Made by a program: the position numbers and the translations under genes | Shown here: piece by piece, positions 32,160 to 40,631 of the stretch | Layout of the letters: the number at the start of each line of letters is the position of its first letter | Numbering within the stretch: the stretch's first letter is position 1 | The notes under the pieces: generated by a model | The model's input: only the letters and a program-made list of their open reading frames with translations | The model's database searches: none | Told to the model about the DNA's origin: nothing | DNA from: Oscillospiraceae bacterium | GTDB lineage: Bacteria > Bacillota_A > Clostridia > Oscillospirales > Ruminococcaceae | Assembly (NCBI GenBank): GCA_017829075.1 | Contig: JAGAJA010000091.1 | Location: forward strand, 1 to 56,405 | DNA length: 56,405 nucleotides | Direction of reading: 5' to 3'

Positions 32160-33533
32160 ATGGACGAACAGGCAGTAAACATGGTAAATGAACTCATAGC
32201 AAAGGCAAGAGTGGCTCAGAAGCAGTTCGAGAGCTTCTCCCAGGAAAAGACCGATGAAGCGGTACGCGCGATAGGCAAGGTAGTCTACGACCGCGCCGAG
32301 GAGCTTGCCAAGATGGCGTGCGAGGAGAGCGGCATGGGCGTTTACGCCGATAAGGTAGCCAAGTGCCACGGCAAGTCCAAGTGTATCTGGAACAGCTTAA
32401 AGGGCAAGAAGTCCGTAGGTATTATCGGCGAGGACAAGCAGACCGGAATTATCCGTGTTGCTAAGGCAAAGGGCGTTGTTGGCTCCGTAACTCCGGTAAC
32501 TAACCCGGTAGTTACCCCGATGTGCAACGCGATGTTCGCACTCAAGGGTCAGAACGCTATCATCGTAGCTCCGCACCCAAGAGCGCAGAAAACCAACAAA
32601 TACGTTATCGACCTGTTCCGCGCAGAGCTGAAGAAGCTCGGACTTCCCGAGGACCTCGTGCAGACCGTTGAGCAGTGCTCCATGGACGCGACAACAGCCC
32701 TCATGCACGGTGTTGACGTTGTAGTTGCGACCGGCGGCGGAGCGATGGTGAAGTCCGCTTACTCCAGCGGCAAGCCCGCGCTCGGCGTTGGTCCCGGCAA
32801 TGTTCAGGTTATAGTTGACCGCGGCGTTGACCTCGAGGAAGCAATCCCGAAGATAATCAGCGGCAGAATTTTCGATAACGGTATCATCTGTTCCGGTGAG
32901 CAGTGCGTATTCCTGCCGGAGGAGTCCTTCGACAAGGGTATCGATATTTTCAAGAAGAACGGCGTGTTCTATGTTGACGACGCTGAAACCGCAAAGAAGT
33001 TCGCGGACGCTATCTTCCCGGAAAACGGTCCTATCAGCAGAAAGGTCGTAGGTCAGAGCGTGCAGACCATCGCAAAGCTGGCTGGCGTTGACGTTCCGGA
33101 CGGCACCAGAATGATACTCATCAAGGCAAGAAGCATAGGCAAGGACGAGCCCCTCTGCCGCGAGAAGATGTGCCCGGTAATGATAACCGCTTCCTACGAC
33201 ACATTCGAGAACGCAGTAAAGCTTGCGCAGACCGACCTCGACTGCGAGGGCAAGGGTCACACTGCTTCCCTGCACAGCAACGATATAGAGCATATCAAGT
33301 ACGCTGGCGAGAAGCTGACAGTAAGCCGTCTGATAGTAAATCAGCCGTCCTCAACCGGCGCAGGCGGAAGCCTCTACAACGGCTTTGCTCCGACAACAAC
33401 GCTCGGCTGCGGCTCATGGGGCAACAACAGCATTTCCGAGAACCTGAACTACACTCACCTCATCAATGTATCTCAGATAGGTCTTTACAATAAGGACGCG
33501 GCAGTTCCCACCGATGAGGAGATCTGGGGCTGA
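32160..33533 (+). CDS. sucD: CoA-acylating succinate-semialdehyde dehydrogenase (SucD-like)
   Basis: A 457-aa enzyme of the CoA-acylating aldehyde dehydrogenase family. I choose the ATG at 32160, eight bases after ggagg, instead of the GTG/ATG at 32142-32145. The Rossmann motif VGSVTPVTNPVVTPMCNAM, the NAD-binding VVATGGGAMVKSAYSSGKPA and the catalytic Cys244 in GIICSGEQC are all present. It is probably the C. kluyveri-type reductase of succinyl-CoA to succinate semialdehyde; related EutE enzymes act on acetyl-CoA. The operon context supports the succinate reading. Confidence 0.85.
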   Translation: MDEQAVNMVNELIAKARVAQKQFESFSQEKTDEAVRAIGKVVYDRAEELAKMACEESGMGVYADKVAKCHGKSKCIWNSLKGKKSVGIIGEDKQTGIIRVAKAKGVVGSVTPVTNPVVTPMCNAMFALKGQNAIIVAPHPRAQKTNKYVIDLFRAELKKLGLPEDLVQTVEQCSMDATTALMHGVDVVVATGGGAMVKSAYSSGKPALGVGPGNVQVIVDRGVDLEEAIPKIISGRIFDNGIICSGEQCVFLPEESFDKGIDIFKKNGVFYVDDAETAKKFADAIFPENGPISRKVVGQSVQTIAKLAGVDVPDGTRMILIKARSIGKDEPLCREKMCPVMITASYDTFENAVKLAQTDLDCEGKGHTASLHSNDIEHIKYAGEKLTVSRLIVNQPSSTGAGGSLYNGFAPTTTLGCGSWGNNSISENLNYTHLINVSQIGLYNKDAAVPTDEEIWG

Positions 33534-33551
33534 ACGGACTAAGGAGTTTTT

Positions 33552-34667
33552 ATGGAACAGATAATTTTCCGCCCGAAACTTTATAAATTCGACACGTTGA
33601 AAGCCTTTACCGATGAATTCAAGGTAGGCGGCAGCGACCTTATCCTGACGAACAAGTACATCTACGATCCGTATTCCGATAACAACAAGTGCGGCGCGCA
33701 GATGATATATCAGGAGGAATTCGGCGGCGGCGAGCCTACCGACACCATGGTTGACGCGATAATCGCCGAGGCTTCCAAAAAGCATTTCGAGCGCGTAATT
33801 GCCATCGGCGGCGGTACTGTGATCGACATTGCAAAGGTGCTTTCCGTATCCGACGGAGGCTCGGTGGATTCCCTCTACGACCACAAGGACAGCATTACAA
33901 AGCTGCACCAGTTAATTATAATTCCGACCACCTGCGGCACCGGCAGCGAGGTCACGAACATCTCGATAATAAACCGCACGCGCCTTGGCGTGAAGATGGG
34001 TCTGACCTCCGAAAATATGTTCGCGGATTACGCTGTGCTGGTTCCCGAACTTCTTGCGAGGCTCCCTTTAAAGGTGTTCGGCGCAAGCTCCATTGACGCG
34101 CTTGTCCACGCAGTTGAGTCCTCGCTCTCCCCGAAAGCAACCGTATACACCAAGCTGATGGGATACAAGGCTATCGAAATGATAATCACCGGCTATCAGA
34201 AGCTGGTCAGCGAGGGCATGGACAAGCTGCCGCAGTATATGGGCGACTTCCTTACCGCTTCCAACATGGCTGGATTTGCATTCGGCACGGCGGGCTGTGC
34301 GGCAGTCCATGCGCTGAGTTATCCCCTCGGCGGTACATATCACGTTCCGCACGGCGAGAGCAACTACGCGCTGTTCACCGGAGTGCTGTACAAGTACATG
34401 GAGAAAAAGCAGGACGGCGAGATAGCACATCTCAACGCGTACCTCGCGGAGCTTCTGCACTGCAACGTGAAGAATGTCTACACGGAGCTTGAAAACCTGC
34501 TGAACCACATTCTCCCGAAGAAACCGCTGCACGAATACGGCGTTACCGAAGCGGATATTCCGGTATTCACCGACAACGTGCTCGCAACGCAGGGCAGACT
34601 GACTGCGAACAATTTCGTTCCGCTCAGCCGCGATGATATTCTTGATATCTACAAGAAGCTTTATTAA
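33552..34667 (+). CDS. 4hbD: 4-hydroxybutyrate dehydrogenase (iron-dependent ADH family)
   Basis: A 371-aa group III alcohol dehydrogenase, the exact length of the C. kluyveri 4-hydroxybutyrate dehydrogenase. The NAD motif is AIGGGTVIDIAK, and metal ligands lie in HAVESSLSP and in YPLGGTYHVPHGESN. It reduces succinate semialdehyde to 4-hydroxybutyrate, the third step of the operon. The ribosome site aaggagt precedes the ATG. The downstream steps (4-hydroxybutyrate CoA-transferase and 4-hydroxybutyryl-CoA dehydratase) are not in the window. Confidence 0.85.
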   Translation: MEQIIFRPKLYKFDTLKAFTDEFKVGGSDLILTNKYIYDPYSDNNKCGAQMIYQEEFGGGEPTDTMVDAIIAEASKKHFERVIAIGGGTVIDIAKVLSVSDGGSVDSLYDHKDSITKLHQLIIIPTTCGTGSEVTNISIINRTRLGVKMGLTSENMFADYAVLVPELLARLPLKVFGASSIDALVHAVESSLSPKATVYTKLMGYKAIEMIITGYQKLVSEGMDKLPQYMGDFLTASNMAGFAFGTAGCAAVHALSYPLGGTYHVPHGESNYALFTGVLYKYMEKKQDGEIAHLNAYLAELLHCNVKNVYTELENLLNHILPKKPLHEYGVTEADIPVFTDNVLATQGRLTANNFVPLSRDDILDIYKKLY

Positions 34668-34701
34668 GGCTTCTTAATGATAAATCTTCTCCCACTATAT
34701 G

Positions 34702-34738
34702 CGCTCAGCGCTGCTGCGGCAGTGCTGGGCGTTCTTTC
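34702..34738 (+). terminator. Terminator of the succinate operon
   Basis: cgctcagcgctgc / gcagtgctgggcg, pairing with G-T wobbles, then ttctttctc. It falls in the 96-base gap before the aminotransferase gene. Confidence 0.6.
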
Positions 34739-35828
34739 TCAAATGAAATGAAAGGCGAAAACCATGAAATACAGCGAAATGGACAAACAGGCGCTCGAAG
34801 CCGAAAAACAGAAGTGCCTTGAGCGGCTCAGCAAGTATTCAAAAGAAGATATCTCCCTCGACCTCTCCAGAGGAAAGCCCTCAAAGGAGCAGCTGGAGCT
34901 TTCGATGAAAATGCTGGACGTCCTCGATCACCACAGCCTGCTGGACAGCGAAAGCGGTCAGGACTGCCGCAACTACGGCGGGCTTGACGGAATCCCGGAG
35001 GCAAAGCGCCTGCTGGCGCATATGATGGGTACGCACTCCGTGAACACGATAATCGGCGGAAACAGCAGCCTTACGATGATGTACCAGCTTATAAGCCACG
35101 GAATGACGGACGGTATCTGCGGCTCCACGCCATGGCAGGAGGTCAAGGGCAGAAAGTTCCTTTGCCCTGTTCCGGGCTACGACCGGCATTTCGCGATAAC
35201 CGAGCATTTTGGATTCGAGCTTGTTCCGGTGCCGATGAACTCCGACGGTCCTGATATGGATATCGTGGAAAAGCTGGTCAGCAGCGACGATAAGATAAAG
35301 GGTATCTGGTGCGTTCCGAAGTACGAAAACCCCACTGGAATAGTTTACAGCGCCGATGTAGTCCGCCGTTTTGCCGCGCTGAAGCCTGCGGCAGAAGATT
35401 TCCGCATTTTCTGGGACAACGCCTACTGTGTGCATAATTTCGACGGAAAGTGCGCCGAAATTCCGGATATAATCTCCGAATGCGACAAGGCGGGAAATTC
35501 AGACCTCGTGTATGAATTTTGCTCCACAAGCAAGATAACGTTCCCCGGTTCGGGTATTTCGGCGGTAGCCTCCAGCCCGGCAAATCTCATTGATATCCGG
35601 GCGTTCCTGAAGTTCGCGACGATAGGTCCGGATAAGATAAATCAGCTCCGCCACGCGAGATTTTTCAGGAATTCCGCAGGACTCCGCGCGCACATGAAGA
35701 AGCACGCCGCGATAATGAAACCGAAATTCGACGCGATGTACAAAGTGCTGAACGAAGAACTGGACAGGCTTGGAATCGCAGAATGGACGGTCGCAAAGGG
35801 CGGGTACTTTGCTTCCTACGCTATGTGC

Positions 35829-35857
35829 CGTGCGTTCGAATCGCATCAGGCGTACCA
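35829..35857 (+). other. 3' end of a tRNA-Arg-like gene, candidate attachment site
   Basis: cgtgcgttcgaatcgcat followed by caggcgtacca has a T-arm (gtgcg, loop ttcgaat, cgcat), the 3' half of the acceptor stem (caggcgt), discriminator A and CCA. The 5' half is absent; the aminotransferase coding sequence stands in its place. The sequence fits the end of a Clostridial tRNA-Arg. The 3' end of a tRNA gene is the usual integrase target, so this is a good candidate att site of the prophage to its right. Confidence 0.6.
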
Positions 35858-35863
35858 AATCAT

Positions 35864-35907
35864 AATCCCCGCCAAATGGCTGTTTGAGCTGCTTGACGGG
35901 GATTTTT
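35864..35907 (+). terminator. Terminator after the tRNA fragment
   Basis: aatcccc / ggggatt hairpin with an attttt run just after the CCA of the tRNA fragment. It is probably the native terminator of the tRNA, showing that the tRNA's 3' flank was retained. Confidence 0.6.
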
Positions 35908-36082
35908 GCTATCTGGAATCGCGACGCGTAACGAATGCGTTTTGCCGCGTTTTTGCGTATTTTTTCGCAAGTATGGGTGTCAACATGGGTGTCAAGTTTG
36001 GCGTTAAAACCATTTTTATCGTGATGAGTAGGGGGAATGCAGCTGCCAAAAATCAAAGTTCTGTTTTGTGCAAAACAACAAA

Positions 36083-36109
36083 ATCCCCGGAGCCTCAGCC
36101 CCGGGGATA
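36083..36109 (-). terminator. Terminator of the phage late operon
   Basis: On the minus strand, atccccgg / ccggggat with an 11-base loop followed by TTTTGTTGTTTT, directly after the amidase stop at 36114. Confidence 0.75.
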
Positions 36110-36113
36110 ATCA

Positions 36114-36791
36114 TTATTCGATTTTCACAGAGCACCCCAGAGCCTGGAGTGCCTGGCGGTAACGCTCTACTTTACTTTGCCCGACGGAAATCTCGGCGGT
36201 GATCCTGACCTGCTTCTCCGGTGCGACCCGAGAACGGAACCAGTCCATATTCTTCCCGAACCTTGCAAGCCAGTGCTCCGGGTCGCCGTGGTTGGAAGCA
36301 TACCCGCGCCCGCAGGCTTCCTTGTGGCTGATGATGTTTTCCGGCTTAATGGACGGATAGTTCTTCATCAGCCGCTTGCAGAGGTCAGCGGCAAGCCCGA
36401 ATGCTTCCTCAAAATACTTCTGGTCAGTGAGCGCGTCCTCTGCTATCTCTATCTGTATGTAAGCCGGATTGTAGTTGTAGCTTCCCTTAGCGCCGCGCCC
36501 GCAGCCCCAGCAGCACACGTCCCATGGAAGCAGCTTAGCCGCTTTCACTTCGCCGTTCTTATCCCTGCCGATGACCGCGTGCGGACAAACATCAGAAGCC
36601 GCGCGGTCGAAATAATTCTTGTAGGGATTCTCGCCGCAGATATCCGGCGCGTTGACGTAGCGTTTCAGATTCGGATTGTTCGCCCCGGTGCTGTGAATGA
36701 TTATCCCCGCCGGACTTCCCGCAGGCATTTTCCGCGCCGCTTTGAATGCGCCGTTATTCCGCGCGTAGGCTTCAAATGTTATCGCTGCCAT
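36114..36791 (-). CDS. Phage endolysin, N-acetylmuramoyl-L-alanine amidase
   Basis: A 225-aa Amidase_2 (T7 lysozyme-like) enzyme. Zn ligands and active site lie at IIIHSTGANN (His33), later ISHKEACGRGYASNHGDP and HW, and an aromatic WGCGRGAKGSYNYNPAYIQ typical of the family. It cleaves the amide between muramic acid and the stem peptide at lysis. The C-terminal 45 residues (ITAEISVGQSKVERYRQALQ) may be a small wall-binding or SPOR-like region. The gene overlaps the holin gene by 20 bases and is last in the late operon. Confidence 0.9.
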   Translation of the reverse strand: MAAITFEAYARNNGAFKAARKMPAGSPAGIIIHSTGANNPNLKRYVNAPDICGENPYKNYFDRAASDVCPHAVIGRDKNGEVKAAKLLPWDVCCWGCGRGAKGSYNYNPAYIQIEIAEDALTDQKYFEEAFGLAADLCKRLMKNYPSIKPENIISHKEACGRGYASNHGDPEHWLARFGKNMDWFRSRVAPEKQVRITAEISVGQSKVERYRQALQALGCSVKIE

Positions 36792-36996
36792 CGTCGTTAT
36801 CCTCCTTGTGCCCTCCGTCCGCGAGACCCTCGCCGATAACGTACCCGACTACCGCCGCGCCGCTGAGAATACAGCCGGATACAGTCTCAGCCGTCTCGGA
36901 CGAGCCGCCGAAAGCTACGATAAGTCCGGCGATGAAGCCCGCCAGCGCCACCCAGAGCTTCCGCGATGTAAGTTTTCTTTTCCAGTCGATTTTCAT
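36772..36996 (-). CDS. Phage holin-like protein
   Basis: A 74-aa protein with N-terminal MKIDWKRKLTSRKLWVALAG, then two hydrophobic helices (FIAGLIVAFG and ILSGAAVVGYVIGE) and an acidic tail (GGHKEDNDDGSDN). The size, two-helix form and charged tail fit the phi LC3-type holins of Firmicutes. It opens the membrane at lysis for the amidase encoded next. Confidence 0.75.
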   Translation of the reverse strand: MKIDWKRKLTSRKLWVALAGFIAGLIVAFGGSSETAETVSGCILSGAAVVGYVIGEGLADGGHKEDNDDGSDNI

Positions 36997-37008
36997 GATG
37001 TTTCCTCC

Positions 37009-37311
37009 TCAGTTGTTCGGCAGTTCCATAAGTTCGTTGTAAAGGTCTGTCGCGATGTCGTTTCCGCCCAGCGCATGATAAGCCTTGTACGCCCTTGTGA
37101 GCGCTTCACGCGCATATATAGGGCAGCTTCCGCGCTCAACGTATTTTTCGTGCGACCTGATTATCTCAGCGCGCAGCAGGCACTGAACGCCCGCTTCAAG
37201 CTGCTCAGTGCGCTCGTCGCGCTTCTGTTTTCTGGCTGCAAGAGTTGTAAAAAGCACGTTTCCGATTGTCACTCCAGCGCCTATGATAGCTACAATAATG
37301 CTGCTGTCCAT
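37009..37311 (-). CDS. Phage small membrane protein (100 aa)
   Basis: A 100-aa protein with one N-terminal hydrophobic helix (SSIIVAIIGAGVTIGNVLFT) and a cytoplasmic helical domain (QCLLRAEIIRSHEKYVERG). Such proteins commonly precede the holin in Firmicutes phage lysis modules and may act as a second holin or an antiholin, but the exact role is not known. It ends 13 bases before the holin start. A good ribosome site (gaggaa) precedes it. Confidence 0.6.
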   Translation of the reverse strand: MDSSIIVAIIGAGVTIGNVLFTTLAARKQKRDERTEQLEAGVQCLLRAEIIRSHEKYVERGSCPIYAREALTRAYKAYHALGGNDIATDLYNELMELPNN

Positions 37312-37548
37312 TTATTCCTCCATTCCCGCCAGTTCCACGCGAAGCGCAGCGGCTTCCTCCTCCAGCGCTTTCAGCCGGGATTTATCCTCATCACTGCCGA
37401 TACCCGCGACTATTGCCGCAAGCGGGCGTATACGCTCCCGGTCTATCTCTGCGAATCTCCGCGCGATTTCAGCCGCACGGAGACGATTTTCACGCTCTAT
37501 ACGCTCCTGTTCGGTTTCTCTCGGTTCATAATCAAAATTCTGCGACAT
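37312..37548 (-). CDS. Phage coiled-coil protein (78 aa)
   Basis: A 78-aa highly charged helix (EQERIERENRLRAAEIARRF and LKALEEEAAALRVELAG) with no membrane segment. It lies between the tail fibre gene and the small membrane protein and overlaps the fibre by 17 bases. Function is unknown, perhaps a small structural or XkdX-like linker protein. Confidence 0.5.
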   Translation of the reverse strand: MSQNFDYEPRETEQERIERENRLRAAEIARRFAEIDRERIRPLAAIVAGIGSDEDKSRLKALEEEAAALRVELAGMEE

Positions 37549-38551
37549 ATGCGTATCCTCCTGTAACTGCCTTGATATCCGTAGGCGTAGTCCTCATTGT
37601 GGGGCGTAAATCCACAGCCGCGATATCGTTCGTACTGCGTATCTGGTAGTACCGCTGGCACTTCTCCAGTTCCACCGCCGGATTCGGCGGGCAGAATGGA
37701 GTAGCGTAGCCGCCTATCTCCAGCTTGGCGCTGTACAGCTTCGCCTTGCCCACAACATCAGCCGTAACGGGCGTATGTATCATTATCGCCGCTTCTACTG
37801 CTGTTGTAAGCTCGGCGGGAAGCTGTACGGTAACGGCGCTGATGTTTCTTCCGACCTCTGTAAAGAACACCTGCTGCGACCACTCGTTGTTGTATTTAAG
37901 CTGCAGGCAGCAACGGGAACCGGCGTTCAGTATATCCCAGTCCACCGAGAATGTGACTGTTTTTCCCACCAGTCCGGGACTGTTCTCCATTGTCTGGCGG
38001 AGCGAAGCCACGGTCAATGCGTCCAGCGCTTCAAGCGTGATGTGACCGCCACCGACTTCGACCTTGCCGTTGTAAACACGCCAGCGGTCGACCGCGTATC
38101 CGTCGGAGTATGAGGTCTTGCCGCGCTGATTAATGCTGAAATCCGGATTATCCAGCAGATTCGGATTTGAAATCCCGTTCCACTTCTCCTTATCTGCGGC
38201 GGTGACGTGGATATCCGTATCAGCTTCGTGCGCTTCTATAGCGGCTCTTGCAACTTCGTCCGCGCCCGAGCCGCCGGAAGCTGCGGACGATTCAAAAGGG
38301 CTTGCGGTGTAGTCCGAGCCGACCAGCAGCACCGAGCCGGTGCCGAGCAGATAGACCGCCCCGCACGCGCCGTAGATTACCGCCTTGCCGCCTGCCGGAA
38401 TGCTGACAACGCCGTCCGCGCCTGCGGTAACGCCGGGTGCAGCGGAAGCGTACACAGCCCCCGTGCTGTCGTTGCGAAGCCACGCGTTCGCGCCGCCTGA
38501 GTACGCCGCGCGGGTCTCAGTCCCCGCGAGCGTGATTGTTTTTATTGTCAT
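37532..38551 (-). CDS. Phage tail fibre/receptor-binding protein candidate
   Basis: A 339-aa protein. The N-terminus is beta-rich (NAWLRNDSTGAVYASAAPGV). The middle HEADTDIHVTAADKEKWNG is a sequence widely seen in Firmicutes phage baseplate and fibre proteins. The C-terminal part (ISNPNLLDNPDFSINQRGKT, with carbohydrate-binding-module-like strands) resembles tail fibre tips, and it is the last structural gene before lysis. It is likely to contact the host surface. Confidence 0.7.
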   Translation of the reverse strand: MTIKTITLAGTETRAAYSGGANAWLRNDSTGAVYASAAPGVTAGADGVVSIPAGGKAVIYGACGAVYLLGTGSVLLVGSDYTASPFESSAASGGSGADEVARAAIEAHEADTDIHVTAADKEKWNGISNPNLLDNPDFSINQRGKTSYSDGYAVDRWRVYNGKVEVGGGHITLEALDALTVASLRQTMENSPGLVGKTVTFSVDWDILNAGSRCCLQLKYNNEWSQQVFFTEVGRNISAVTVQLPAELTTAVEAAIMIHTPVTADVVGKAKLYSAKLEIGGYATPFCPPNPAVELEKCQRYYQIRSTNDIAAVDLRPTMRTTPTDIKAVTGGYAYVAEF

Positions 38552-38563
38552 GATTTACCTCCG

Positions 38564-40240
38564 TTATTCTGTGAGTACCTTTTTGCCCTGAAAATACAAT
38601 TCGCCGTCTTTTACCGTCAGTGAAAGCAGCTTATCCTGTTTTCCACAGTCAATGTAGAATCCGCCCGGAAAAATATTGATGCTGACTCCGGTGTTGATAA
38701 TAAATTTCGTATCACTTCCGCCTACTGTCGTCAACATTCTGAGGGCTTCTCCATCGCCTGTGCCCGGAACAGAGAACTGAGCCTGAGACCTACCGTTGAC
38801 TATCGCAAATCCGTCCCCGCTGACCGAAAGAAGATACGGACCGTATGCGGACAGTTCAAACCCACCGCTTGCAGTGCCTGTCAGGTAAGCGAACGGTGCT
38901 TCCTTTCCGTCATCGCCGCCAACTCCGAACTGCACGCCTTTTTCATCTGTTTTCGCATAGTAATTCGTGCCTTTGGTGTGGAGTTTCTGCATATCTCCGC
39001 CGCCGCGCGCCTCCAGCGCGTCCACACGCTTTTCAAGCTGAGACTTCGGCTGTACTCTCTGATTCCCGGGCATGCCTGTATCGGAATATACCGCCACCGC
39101 GCTTGACTGCAGGTCGATACTGCTGACCGCCGTAAGCGATGACGGCATTGTACATTTTATGGTGTGCTGACCCCGGTAGCGCCATGTTTGGGAGGTTATC
39201 ATGCCGGTCGCGTAACCGCGGCTGGTATCTATCGCCCCGCCGCTCAGACGGACGTAATCCCCAACATCAAGCGCAGGGTCCCCGTTGAAATCCGAATCAT
39301 ACACGCGGTTAAGGCACTGATAAAGCTCCGAAAGCTCGCTGTTCAGTACTGAAACGACATCGGAATCATCAAGCTCGGCAAGCAGCGGATTTTCATTCAG
39401 CTCCAGCCCCGTAAGCTTTTCACTGCCGCCCGCCGTGACGTTCATTGTTGAGAAAACAGCCTTTCCGTTCCGGCGGGTGAACAGCTTTGCAATGCAGGTA
39501 ACATCGTCCGAAAACTCGGTATTATAGCGGATATTCCCCGCTATCTCCCGCACCGGAGTTATAACGCCGCCGGGCGTTCTTATACAGGTCAGCGGAACAA
39601 ACTCCAGCTTGTAACCGCGGCTTATCCGCGCAAACGAAGCAGTCATCATTCCAACGTACATCAGCAGGTCGCGTTCGGTCTGTATACGCGCGGTGTTGAC
39701 TGTCGCAGTACGCCCCCCGTTTGGAAGAGCCTCAAATTCCGGCTCGGACATTCCTATCTCTATACCCGCCGCGTCGCATGCGCCCGTCACCAGCTCATAT
39801 AGCTTGCCTGTACGCTCGGTAGCAGCTATGTCGAAAACCGCCATGCCGTCATATGCGGAAAACGAAACCTCCTTGCTGCGGCGCTTTATCGACGAACCGT
39901 CCACATAGTAGCTGCCCAGCGGTATCATTTCTGATTTCGACAGGAGCATGCTGCTGTCGTGAAACAGAACGAACGTCAGCTTGATGACCGCTCCGTCAAG
40001 GTCGCCCGTTGTCCCGTGGAAGTCTTTCAGCGTAACGGAAAGCTCACCGGAATACACACCGCCGGGTCTGAGGTCGCCGCGTCCGTTCATTTTGTGCGTA
40101 ATGGAAAGCGAACCGGCGGCTATATCGTCATCGTTGATAGATATGGTGCTGCCATCTTTAAGCCTTATCGCGCCCCTTATGCCAGTATATCGCACCGGCG
40201 ATTTTATCAGGCTGGTGTATTTTTCTGAAACATCGTACAT
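38564..40240 (-). CDS. Phage tail-tip/minor tail protein
   Basis: A 558-aa protein. The ATG at 40240 (ribosome site cggag) is preferred over the longer frame from 40339. It starts MYDVSEKYTSLIKSPVRYTG, with a beta-rich N-terminal part (DGSTISINDDDIAAGSLSIT) typical of tail-tip and distal tail proteins. The later region GDYVRLSGGAIDTSRGYATG and DALEARGGGDMQKLH suggests a connector plus a short coiled coil to the fibre. It follows the tape-measure and 125-aa genes, as expected for a tail-tip component. Confidence 0.65.
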   Translation of the reverse strand: MYDVSEKYTSLIKSPVRYTGIRGAIRLKDGSTISINDDDIAAGSLSITHKMNGRGDLRPGGVYSGELSVTLKDFHGTTGDLDGAVIKLTFVLFHDSSMLLSKSEMIPLGSYYVDGSSIKRRSKEVSFSAYDGMAVFDIAATERTGKLYELVTGACDAAGIEIGMSEPEFEALPNGGRTATVNTARIQTERDLLMYVGMMTASFARISRGYKLEFVPLTCIRTPGGVITPVREIAGNIRYNTEFSDDVTCIAKLFTRRNGKAVFSTMNVTAGGSEKLTGLELNENPLLAELDDSDVVSVLNSELSELYQCLNRVYDSDFNGDPALDVGDYVRLSGGAIDTSRGYATGMITSQTWRYRGQHTIKCTMPSSLTAVSSIDLQSSAVAVYSDTGMPGNQRVQPKSQLEKRVDALEARGGGDMQKLHTKGTNYYAKTDEKGVQFGVGGDDGKEAPFAYLTGTASGGFELSAYGPYLLSVSGDGFAIVNGRSQAQFSVPGTGDGEALRMLTTVGGSDTKFIINTGVSINIFPGGFYIDCGKQDKLLSLTVKDGELYFQGKKVLTE

Positions 40241-40241
40241 A

Positions 40242-40619
40242 TCAATACTCCGTGAATGAGGTGGAAAAGCTCCACCATGTTTTCTCAGGGTCGGAATCGT
40301 CCCAGCGCAGCACCTCCGGCTCGCGGGTCGGGTCGGCATAGCACTTCATCGTGCTGTATTGAATACTTTCGGGCTGGTTTATATCAAAAAAAGTGACCTC
40401 CACTTCCGGAGGTCTTATAGCTTCGCGGATAGCGCGCAGGTCGGGGGTCTGGACTATCCATGTGAACGACATCTTCCGCACGTCCGACCGGACTATATCG
40501 CGGGTCGCTATCATTGATTCCGAACGCCCGGAGTTTTTGCTGTCGTAGTCCTTGTAGAGCGGCTTGAAGCTGCTGGGCGCGGGCATTTCTATGCCGTCTA
40601 TCTTAATTATTGACGCCAT
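40242..40619 (-). CDS. Phage tail protein (125 aa)
   Basis: A 125-aa protein: MASIIKIDGIEMPAPSSFKP, then KMSFTWIVQTPDLRAIREAI and a Trp-rich end (EKTWWSFSTSFTEY). This resembles the small distal-tail-like proteins found between tape measure and tail tip in Firmicutes phages. No further assignment is possible. Confidence 0.6.
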   Translation of the reverse strand: MASIIKIDGIEMPAPSSFKPLYKDYDSKNSGRSESMIATRDIVRSDVRKMSFTWIVQTPDLRAIREAIRPPEVEVTFFDINQPESIQYSTMKCYADPTREPEVLRWDDSDPEKTWWSFSTSFTEY

Positions 40620-40631
40620 TTATTGCTCCTT

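Larger units (their letters stand above)
34764..36110 (+). pseudogene. Class I aminotransferase, 3'-truncated and fused to foreign sequence
   Basis: The first 350 or so codons are a PLP-dependent class I/II aminotransferase: LDLSRGKPSKEQ at the N-terminus, IWCVPKYENPTGIVYS, DNAYCVHNF and the PLP-lysine motif STSKITFPGSG. At KGGYFASY (about base 35820) the similarity ends, where family members go on for 70 or so residues with a conserved GAT/RIAPT-like end. Instead the frame runs into a tRNA-Arg 3' end, a terminator and then spacer with GVNMGVKFGVK. The C-terminal small domain, needed for the active site, is missing, so the enzyme is probably inactive. The break coincides with the tRNA-like sequence, suggesting site-specific recombination or an adjacent deletion. 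Confidence 0.78.
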
